In this document: in pieces, positions 10,238 to 17,926 of the stretch
Position numbering within the stretch: the stretch's first letter is position 1
Layout: each line of letters begins with the position of its first letter
Assembly (NCBI GenBank): GCA_003427395.1
Contig: BFEA01000355.1
Location: 416,696-439,033, forward strand
Source: Chara braunii
Lineage: Eukaryota > Streptophyta > Charophyceae > Charales > Characeae
Length of the DNA stretch: 22,338 nucleotides
Reading direction: 5' to 3'
Program-made: the position numbers and the translations under genes
The notes under the pieces: model-generated
Database searches by the model: none
What the model was told of the DNA's origin: nothing
What the model saw: the letters and a program-made list of their open reading frames with translations, nothing else

Positions 10238-10936
10238 ATGACGAAAGGAACGTTCGACTGTATGTGTTCTCTCTTCAAAGACATCGAGGTTGCCAAGTTC
10301 TTACAGGCTTTTCAGACCCGGCATCATTGATGCGTTGGAAGGAATATCACAAGCTCCTTTTTATTCAGAACTTTGTCATCGAAGATTTGAAATTTGACGT
10401 CGGACTTCTTTCACGAGCTTCAGGAACTTGGGCTGAATTAAAAAAGTTAATGATCGCCAAGTTTACCGAGTCAACCAAAGAGAGGAATGATAAGGGAAAA
10501 AAGAAGCTAGTGCAAACAGGTGGTGAGGAGCAGTCTGATCAGTGCGAACTACCTCGTAAGCTCGCTAAGGCTGCAAGGGTTGCGCGTAACTTAGCCGAAG
10601 GGGGTCAAGAGACTTGTCGGAAGGAAAATTGAGATAGGTTTATTAAATCATTGCAGGATATCCAGATAGAGTCTCGAGAAAACATTTTGACCCCTTCGAA
10701 TGTGAGTTTAGAGCAAGACGAATATTCCAACCAGAGGGCTAACGTGAAGAAAATCACAGGGCATTACAAACCTCTAAGGTGCACATACTGTGGTGTGTGG
10801 GGTCATAGGATTCGATTTTGCAGGCGCCTTGATCGTGATAGATTGGAATAATGTACCTGTCTTCCCAACTAAGAAGGAAGACAAATTTATTGAAGATGTA
10901 CTTATCGATCCCATGTGGGAGAAATTGAGGAGTTAG
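10238..10936 (+). pseudogene. Gag-like retrotransposon ORF with CCHC zinc knuckle
   Basis: The likely product was a retrotransposon Gag (nucleocapsid) protein that packages element RNA. The ATG at 10238 opens a 30-codon frame that stops at 10328. A missing T near 10310 moves the reading into the next frame, which continues through an alpha-helical, Lys/Glu-rich region (SLMRWKEYHKLLF, RKLAKAARVARNLAEG) to an in-frame TGA at 10630. Beyond it lies CTYCGVWGHRIRFC, a C-x2-C-x4-H-x4-C knuckle typical of Gag. After a TAA at 10849 a shifted frame (VPVFPTKKEDKFIEDVL) runs to TAG at 10934. No protease or polymerase follows, so this is an orphan Gag remnant. I cannot assign the superfamily. It is unrelated in sequence to the Ty3 pol on the opposite strand at 16558-20738. 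Confidence 0.65.
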
Positions 10937-11147
10937 AACAGTCTTGACTCCGTTATTTTATTTTGAGACATTAGATCTAATGATCTACGTTCATGTTTTT
11001 TTAGGGTTCAGTCAGTTGTTATTATTCGTTCAATCATGATTCATCATCAATCGATTCTTGACTTTATATGATATTTTACAGAGCGGTTCTCCTAAGTTCA
11101 TTTTCTGTGTGATATGGATAAACCCTGTGTAACACTCTGTATGAAGT

Positions 11148-11352
11148 ACGTGGGTTTATCGTACGGTCGTACGTACGACCGTATGAATGGCCGTACGGCC
11201 GTATGTGCAAATCCCGTACGAAAAAAAAAAAAAAAAGGAATCGTTTTGTTTTTTAATCTCAAATTTAGTAACGAATCTCAATATGACCCTAAGACAAAAG
11301 TGTTTCAGTTTATTTTTCTGCATAACGGTTTTTTTTTTCCAGATTCTTTTAA

Positions 11353-11395
<43 letters not shown>

Positions 11396-11475
11396 CGTAC
11401 GTACGACCCATACTACCACATAAGCCCGTACGTACGGCCCATATTCGTACGGGGGTCTACATAGGATAAACCCTT
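11148..11475. mobile_element. MITE-like element with GTACG palindromes and A16/T41 tracts
   Basis: GGGTTTATC on the left (about 11152) and GATAAACCC on the right (about 11464) form terminal inverted repeats. Inside each end are clusters of CGTACG-type palindromes (CGTACGGTCGTACGTACG on the left, CGTACGTACG twice on the right), then A16 (11221-11236) on the left and T41 (11355-11395) on the right. The core between the tracts is about 118 bp and AT-rich. No transposase is encoded. GGATAAACCC also occurs at about 11115, outside the left end, so a second nested terminus or target duplication is possible. Confidence 0.55.
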
Positions 11476-12689
11476 GTTGTGATTGGGGGATGATGAACCA
11501 AGAATCCTTATGAAAATCCATGTGAACGCGTTCGTTCTGAATTGTATTGATGTCATTTGGTTTTGAATACAATGCGTGACCTGTTATGTCGTGAATGAGA
11601 TGATCATGAGTTTGTTATCATGTCACGATAATTTTTTTATGAATTTATGAGCTCTGTAGGTGGTAGACTGGTAGTGAGGCCTGCGCCGGAGCTATGCCCC
11701 TGGTCCATAATGGGATGTTGTCTTCCGAATCCTGAGTGGTTTAAGGAAGGAAGACTATACTATCACTGAAAGGGAGGAAGGTGTTGAGATATTGTTAGAA
11801 TGCTATATGTAAGGTAGGCTTGGGGGGAGGTGTGGCTACCTAACCTCGTGTCACGCATGGTCACCGTACCTTTATGATCGGGGTCTAGCGAGTCTCGGTC
11901 ATGTAAGATGGGGATGTTCTACTCTACATGCAAAGGACTAATGAGATCAAAAACACTTCAATCGGACGGAACGTGGCGAGGCTCGATTCTAAAGCGGGGC
12001 TTGACGTCGAGATGTTATCCCAAATGGATTACACCACTCCTCGACGCATATCACATGGAGTTCGGAAGTAACGGTTAAGAATTATTGTTTTTGTAATTAC
12101 TCAGAATCCGAGCAGTTTTTGGCAAGCAGAGGTGGACACCAAGTTAAATTCTCATGGCCCAATAAATACGTAGCCCATCTCTCCTGTATCGCGGTCCTAA
12201 ACCAGACGTGTCCATTTTTTTTAGCCCTGTCAGGCTTTGAATCGCGAGATGTTATTTTTAATAGAATAGGCCTAGCCTTATCATTTCCAGGTTTGCGCCT
12301 CTCTGCGGCTCACTAGAAACTACAGGCCACCGTCATTACTTTCAAACGACGCAAACGTCCAAACTAAAATTCAAAAAGATTTCAGTCTAAATAAACTTTT
12401 GGCAAACGTGAGTCTTATCAAGTCCTTCAATTCAACGAAAGAGTCGGACACCGTCCGACGTTTACAAATCCTCGGTAAATACCCTTGTCAGGGTATTTGC
12501 CCCGATACCGGTACCAGTACTAAATTTTCAGTATGCCTCTACCGGATGGTCGTTGAGAACTAGCACAAAAGTTTCCCATATGCCCTTATTGGTACCGTCT
12601 ATCTTTCCAGCGAGCCCCTGTCGTCGTTGTTGACACTCGCAGTCTTTCCCCTGCCCCCCGGAGAGATGCTACCGGGGCATATAAAAAAT
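11476..12689. other. Gene-free stretch
   Basis: No gene, RNA gene or element is supported on either strand; the longest open frame (12119-12316) has no recognisable motif and no clear start. The only notable structures are the paired hairpins at 12443-12498. Confidence 0.4.
12443..12498. repeat. Two adjacent perfect hairpins
   Basis: GTCGGAC-ACC-GTCCGAC (12443-12459) has a 7-bp stem and a 3-nt loop. Eighteen bases on, AAATACCCT-TGTC-AGGGTATTT (12477-12498) has a 9-bp stem and a 4-nt loop, extendable by a G-T wobble and GG/CC to 12 pairs. There is no trailing T run, and the host is eukaryotic, so an intrinsic terminator is not implied. Confidence 0.75.
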
Positions 12690-12702
12690 TTGGCGATGAG
12701 CA

Positions 12703-12705
12703 TGG

Positions 12706-12755
<50 letters not shown>

Positions 12756-12803
12756 TCATACACACAACACACATACACACACACACACGCGCGCGAGCAC
12801 GCG

Positions 12804-12834
<31 letters not shown>

Positions 12835-12854
12835 AACACACACACACACACACA
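12703..12854 (+). repeat. (CA)n microsatellite with (CG)n interruption
   Basis: Compound dinucleotide repeat: CA runs interrupted by TCG and TCATA units, then an alternating CG tract around 12787-12812, then CA again. Alternating purine-pyrimidine DNA of this kind is prone to Z-DNA. Confidence 0.95.
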
Positions 12855-12860
12855 GACATC

Positions 12861-13175
12861 CAGATGTGCGCGTGTGCATGGGTAATGACGCCAAGAAGAC
12901 ACTCATGGTGATGGTTAGGAGGTCGACAATCGAGGAGGAGGGGAGGGAGGGGTGACGAGGAGAAAGTTGGAGACGGGAGGAACGAGGGAAGAGGGGGGAA
13001 GAGGAGGAACGAGAGAAGAGGATGGAAGAGGAGAGAGAGGATAAAGACTATGACGATGATGAACGAGGATAGAGGATAGAGGCTGAAGGAGAAGAAAGGA
13101 GAGCCACGAGCATGGATGGAGGAGGAGGGAGGAGGGAGATAAGCATAGATGGAGGAGGAGGGAGAAGGGCGATGA

Positions 13176-13180
<5 letters not shown>
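12861..13180. repeat. Purine-rich repeat, copy 1
   Basis: A GA-rich block on + (GGAGGAGGGAGG and similar) starts at CAGATGTGCGCGTGTGCATGG and ends GGGCGATGAGCA before a CA tract. It matches 13375-13670 along its whole length with many substitutions and small indels. Open frames across it, such as Ser/Pro/Leu-rich minus-strand frames, are low-complexity artefacts. Confidence 0.85.
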
Positions 13181-13209
<29 letters not shown>

Positions 13210-13257
13210 ACACACACACGCACACATACACACACACACACACACACACGCACACAT
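13176..13257 (+). repeat. (CA)n microsatellite
   Basis: About 80 bp of CA repeat with occasional TA or CG units, separating the two purine-rich copies. Confidence 0.95.
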
Positions 13258-13374
13258 CCCAAATGACTAAAAACCGAATCACAAACACCTTCTATTCGTC
13301 ATTCACATACCACCTGTCCAACCAACAACTAAACGAAAAGATGACGCGAACACACATACACACAAACGCATATG

Positions 13375-13670
13375 CAGATGCGCATGTGCATGGGCGATGA
13401 TGCCAAGAAGACTGTCATGGTGATGATTAGGAGGTTGACAAGAGGAGGAGGAGAGGGAGGGGTGACGAGGAAAAAATTGGAGGAGGGAGGAACGAGGGAA
13501 GAGGAGGGGAAGAGGAGTAGGGAGGACAAGGACTCTGACGATGACGGACGAGGATAGAGGATGGAGGCTGAACGAGAAGAGAGGAGATCGACGAGGACAA
13601 AGGAGGAGGAGGAGGGAGGAGGGCGATGAGCATGGATGGAGGAGGAGGGAGGAGGGCGATGAGCATGGAC
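13375..13670. repeat. Purine-rich repeat, copy 2
   Basis: Second copy of the 12861-13180 block. It again ends GGGCGATGAGCATGGACACACAC and runs into a CA tract. The same GGCGATGAGCATGGACACAC junction also lies at 12691-12710, so the compound unit (purine block plus CA tract) is present at least twice, with a third partial boundary. Confidence 0.85.
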
Positions 13671-13699
13671 ACACACACACACGCGCGCATGCTCCCCTT

Positions 13700-14760
13700 C
13701 GCACGGTAGCCGTATGCACTCCAATGCATCGATCACTGACACCGCGAACTCGAAGACTCTCTGTTGCACCGTTTTTCTGTGGCGGCTCGTAAAATGCCTA
13801 CCACTTCGAATTCGAATTCATGCCGCCAATGCGCCACTGCTGCAAGGACATCACAGAAAGATGTGTGCCCCTCATGAGGGCATTTCAAGGATGGACCGAC
13901 GAAACACCCCCAGCGGTCCAGTAAAGGCATATCAGAAAGTTACGCCCCATGCAGACATGGGCCTGCGAAAAATTTCAGAGGTCCGAGAGGCACCACAGCG
14001 TAAGTCGGCCTTCACAGGAGCACGCCGCAAATAGATGCAAACTTCGGGGGCATTTAACGAATTTTCCTTTTTTTTTTACTGCGATAGGCCGGTGGATGAC
14101 TTCCGAGAATACGGGGAATGAGAGGAGCCTTGGAGGAATTTTAGAACATAAGCGAAACTGGTTAAGGCTTGGACGCCACCCGCCGATGGCTAGAAAAGGC
14201 ATGTGGCCACGAAAAGCAGGCAAGTCAATTGGGAAAGTCGGAAAGTACTTTTTCCGGGAGCCCACCGGACCAATTGCTCTTAGAAAAACCTTTGGAAATC
14301 AGTTGAGGCAATCGTTGCCTGTTTCCGTTGGCACTTGTTTGTTTTGTTCTTCTTTCCGTTTTTTTTTTTTTTTTTTTTTTTTGGCACTCTTGATCGCTAT
14401 TGGCTGCTGCCTTCCGTAGGAACACAAACTTTGCAGGGCCCCGATGCCAACGGCTGGTGCTTTGCCCTCCCTACCCTGTTGGAGGGCGTTTTGGAAAGGA
14501 CTGTCCACCGCGGGCGGACACTTTTTCATCCACCAACCATATAGAAACACGGCTGGCGGTGTTTTGGAAACGGCGGTGGCGTCTGAAATCGACGTCCCCA
14601 GACCTCTGAAAAACTTCCTGGCGGCCCCGTGGGGTCCGAAAACGCCCTTCCATGCCAAAACTTTTCCAACCGCCGAGTGGTGGGGTCCGAGCCTAAGGCT
14701 GTGAGGTGCCCGACCTCCATCCAATGGTTTGTTTTTAATCTGAGCTGAACGCATTTTATT
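13700..14760. other. Unassigned stretch with T24 tract
   Basis: Several open frames occur on both strands but none shows a domain, consistent codon pattern or splice structure I can defend. A T24 tract lies at 14359-14382. The segment 14385-14720 is GC-richer than its surroundings and could be a fragment of an unrecognised repeat. Confidence 0.3.
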
Positions 14761-14781
14761 AAAAAAAAAAAAAAAAAAAAA
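14761..14781 (+). repeat. A21 homopolymer
   Basis: Uninterrupted run of 21 A following CATTTTATT. No flanking direct repeat is visible. Confidence 0.9.
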
Positions 14782-14810
14782 TGAATATGGGGAATATGTG
14801 ACCCCAAAAG

Positions 14811-14820
14811 TCATACGACT

Positions 14821-14852
<32 letters not shown>

Positions 14853-14854
14853 GA
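14811..14854 (+). mobile_element. A26 tract flanked by 8-bp direct repeat TCATACGA
   Basis: TCATACGA at 14811-14818 and again at 14847-14854 bracket CT plus 26 A. This is the pattern left by target-primed reverse transcription when almost only the poly(A) tail is integrated. A chance match or replication slippage cannot be excluded. Confidence 0.45.
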
Positions 14855-15227
14855 ATTTTGCGATCTTGCAATGTTACGTGCTGCATGTGTTGTCATGTTC
14901 GCAATGCCCAACTCGACAAGAAAAGCCATTGTTGGTGAAGCCATAGTTGGTCTTTGCCACTTGTTTGTATTTTCTCATGTGAGTGTGTGTGTGAGTATGT
15001 GTGTGTGTGCGCGCACGCCGTCGATAAAAAAAAAATCGGTGTCCTCCCTGCGTCGCTTTTCAGTTTCTGACAGGCGCCCACGACCGATAGCTGGATGTTC
15101 TTGTGGTTTTAGACAGGTGTTACGATCCTGGTCATTCCCAAAGTGAAAATTCACAATGAAAGACAATGCCACCCAATTGCAAAATAAATGAAAACACTTG
15201 CAAAGAGATAGAGATCGGAGAAGAGAG

Positions 15228-15292
<65 letters not shown>
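15228..15292 (+). repeat. A65 homopolymer
   Basis: About 65 uninterrupted A residues after GAGAAGAGAG. The exact length is unreliable in most assemblies. It may be a retroposon tail, but no flanking duplication is seen. Confidence 0.9.
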
Positions 15293-15294
<2 letters not shown>

Positions 15295-16226
15295 TGAAAA
15301 AGAAGAAGTATATGTACCGTGACACCAGCAAGACCAATGACAAATCCCCCTTCTCTCTCCACCTTCCTCCTCCTCCTTAACTTGCCCAATCTTATTCTTC
15401 TTCCCAATAATAATAATAACAATGAGTGAATGAACCAGAATCAATATCCGAAGTTCCCTCTAACTGTCGACGCAACAACAACAACAACAGGTTCACCATA
15501 GCTATGGATTCCCCCCTTCTTCTACCTCTCACGAGCCTAGGCTATGGCGGACAACTGAGGGCTCTGACCCTCTCTGTGCAAAGGACAACACAAAGCAGTT
15601 ATGGCGCTGCACTCCTATCCAAAGGACAACCCAAAGAAGCGATGCCACTCCTGACTGACTAAGTCGCCATGCCTGACTCTGTCTCGAGCTTCCTTGGTGC
15701 GGCACTACCCCAACTGGGGCCTTCCAGATGCAGCGCCCAACAAGGTGATGACGATGGTGTCCACCATAGCCAGGTAGGTACCTCGCCACTCTCCTCCTTC
15801 GCCCCCTTCTTCGTCCTCCTCAGGCTGGGCTGCTTGCCATAGGCAGGTTGAGCGCCCAACTACCCTTCACCTCCAGGCAGCGCTGTACAAGTCCAGCACT
15901 TGGCTCAATAGCATGTTGCAAATCCTTGCATACTGCAAATGAGGAGGAGCTACGTGCTCCTCCTGAAGATATAGCGGCCTATTGGTCTCTTGGGCGGTGA
16001 CTTCCTAGGTCGAGCGGCCTCCCAGCAACCGGTACCTTCTCCCTTTCGGAGGGAAACATCATTGCAGGCTCTACTATCGTCCGGACAGGCCCTAGACCCG
16101 GGCTACTTGTACTGGTACCGACCTACCTCTAACCTACCGCTACTGGGCTTCTAAAAATGCAAACTTTTTATCTTCTTCTGCTCGGCCTCCAATACCCGAC
16201 ACTTCTATCACTACTGGAGTGGTACC
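15293..16226. other. Gene-free stretch
   Basis: No gene is supported. It contains short (AAT)n near 15408 and (CAA)n near 15474 tracts, then C-rich DNA with several GGTACC or ACCGG-containing words. The right part may belong to the LTR of the minus-strand Ty3 element, but I cannot place a boundary. Confidence 0.3.
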
Positions 16227-16328
16227 GGCCTACTTGCTACTTGAGTGTTTTTCCCCACTGCTCAAAGTGTCGCAGGCCTACCCTCGCTACTTGAGTATTT
16301 TCCCCGCTGCAACCCTCAAAGTCATGGC
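16227..16328. repeat. Direct repeat of ~48-54 bp
   Basis: GGCCTACTTGCTACTTGAG at 16227 recurs as GGCCTACCCTCGCTACTTGAG at 16275, each followed by T-rich sequence, CCCC and CTCAAAGT. Two copies, moderately diverged, within the presumed 3' LTR region of the Ty3 element. Confidence 0.7.
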
Positions 16329-16537
16329 CACAGGTAAATACCGGCCAACCAACAAGTACCCTTGCGGGTCACACACACACTCAGCCGACAAGCACTTAGA
16401 CAGGCATGCAAACCGGCAGGCATGTACACACGCACAGACATGGAAACCACAGCAGAATGCGAAAATCTCAGCAAGGCATTCATTTCAGCGGCAAATCTCA
16501 GAAATCAGCAGTGTTCTCAGTTTGTGTTTTTGGTGGG

Positions 16538-16566
16538 TCATTACGCTACCCCCTCTCTCAAGAGCG
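16538..16566 (-). other. Polypurine tract and presumed 3' LTR start
   Basis: Read on the minus strand, just after the pol frame, there is GAGAGAGGGGGTAGCGTAA followed by TGACCCACC. A purine run directly before TG at the end of pol is the usual priming site for plus-strand DNA synthesis in Ty3 elements. The LTR would extend leftward from about 16543. No matching 5' LTR is found in the window, so the boundary is inferred. Confidence 0.45.
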
Positions 16567-17513
16567 AGGTCCCTTCGAGCGAGTAACTCGTTCAGAGTCG
16601 GCATAAAATGCATCGTAGGCATATATCAGAAATAGAGATTTAGTAAGACCGTGAGGAATGAGTTTTGCACAAAACTTAGCAGTCTGTCCATCAACGATCT
16701 GTCGTTCGTAAGCGTTAACAACACGTGCAACATTCTTTAGTAACTCTTTTCGGTCGATCCGGAAAAACTCGTTCAAGGGGTGATAGAGGAAGTGAACCTT
16801 GTACTGTTTGTTTTTCCCTCTTCCTTCATGGGAAACAATTTTGTCTATCTCATGGTCGTCGTCGATAGGACGAGGTATCATAGGATCTCGGAAGGGAAAA
16901 TTCTCGTCATCGATATGTGGAAACAGTTTGGATGTGTGAAAGACCGGATATGTGCGCAAATGAGGAGCCACGTCAATCACATACGAAGGACCAAAATCAT
17001 CCCCAATCACCTTTAGAACCTGCCAAGGGTCATAGTACAATGGAATAAGCTTTCGTGATATGCCCTCTTCGTCAGAAACTAAGATATTTTGACCCAGACA
17101 TAACCCCCTACTTTGAAGTTCCCTTCTTTGCGTGACTCGTTAGCATGTTTGATCATGACATGCTAACACTTGTTCATTGTTGCGATAACAACTTTGAGCA
17201 GGCGTGCATACTTGGCATTGTAGCCAGGCATGCCGGGCGTCAGACCAGGGGACCGTTTGGGGAACAAATAGGAGAGAGGATTGCGCAATTGCCAACCATA
17301 TTGCAGCTGATTCGGTATCACGCCAGTTGCAGAGTGAATGAAGTTTTTGTACAACCCCTTCACTTTGTGTAACTCCTCGTCCCACGTGTTCTGATTTGAA
17401 ACAATTAACGCGCACCGTAATTGAATGACGGTCTGGTTGATTTCCTCAGCCAATCCATTGGCTTCGGGGTGTCGAGAGAGAAGGTTAATAATAGTCATAT
17501 TTTTCATCACCAC

Positions 17514-17926
17514 TTCATGACACCGTCACCACTTGAGGATGCAGCTTGCCTAAACAGATGGTTTTCAGGGTCTTCGAACCTTTCACCACTTTAGAACCAT
17601 TCAAGTCCGAAAATCCTGAATGGTCTTGAAGTGGTGAAAGTTCCGAAGACCCTGAAAACCACTTGTTTAGGCAGGTTGCATCCTCAAGTGGTGAAGGGTG
17701 GTTTTCATGGTCTTCGGACCTTTCACCACTTCAAGACCATTCGGGATTTTCAAACTGTCCAAAACTCTCACTTGACCACTTCAGGACACCCTTCACCACT
17801 TCAGGATGCAGTCTGCCTAAACATGTGGTTTTCAGGGTCTTCGGACCTTTCAGCACTTCATGACCATTCAGGATTTTCAGACTGCCCAAAACTCTCACTT
17901 CAAAATTTTCATTCCTGAATTTTCAG
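17514..17926. mobile_element. Foldback repeat insertion in the integrase core
   Basis: This is foreign to the pol frame. It consists of a repeat present at least four times: + at 17526-17603, - at 17617-17694, + at about 17700-17790 and + at about 17791-17910. Shared words are TTTCACCACTT, GGTTTTCAGGGTCTTCGGAC and GCCCAAAACTCTCACTT. The first two copies form a hairpin. It encodes no protein. It lies between the second catalytic Asp and the Glu-containing segment of integrase. Confidence 0.85.
17526..17694. repeat. 78-bp inverted repeat, 13-nt loop
   Basis: Left arm 17526-17603 and right arm 17617-17694 are reverse complements with about 90% agreement, separated by AGTCCGAAAATCC. Both arms begin or end with TCACCACTTGAGGATGC. 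Transcribed, it would fold into a long near-perfect RNA hairpin. Confidence 0.9.

Noticed and set aside
10857-10881. Hairpin TGTCTTCC / GGAAGACA
   Set aside because: The stem lies within the Gag-like coding remnant. A similar GTCTTCC...GGAAGAC pair near 11719 has a longer loop; too weak to claim function.
12477-12498. Rho-independent terminator
   Set aside because: No U tract follows and the context is eukaryotic.
12586-13769. Minus-strand ORFs rich in Val/Cys and Ser/Pro/Leu
   Set aside because: They are translations of CA and GGA repeats; no domain or codon signature.
14299-14886. 195-codon minus-strand ORF
   Set aside because: It is held open by poly-A/T tracts read as Lys or Phe runs; no recognisable domain.
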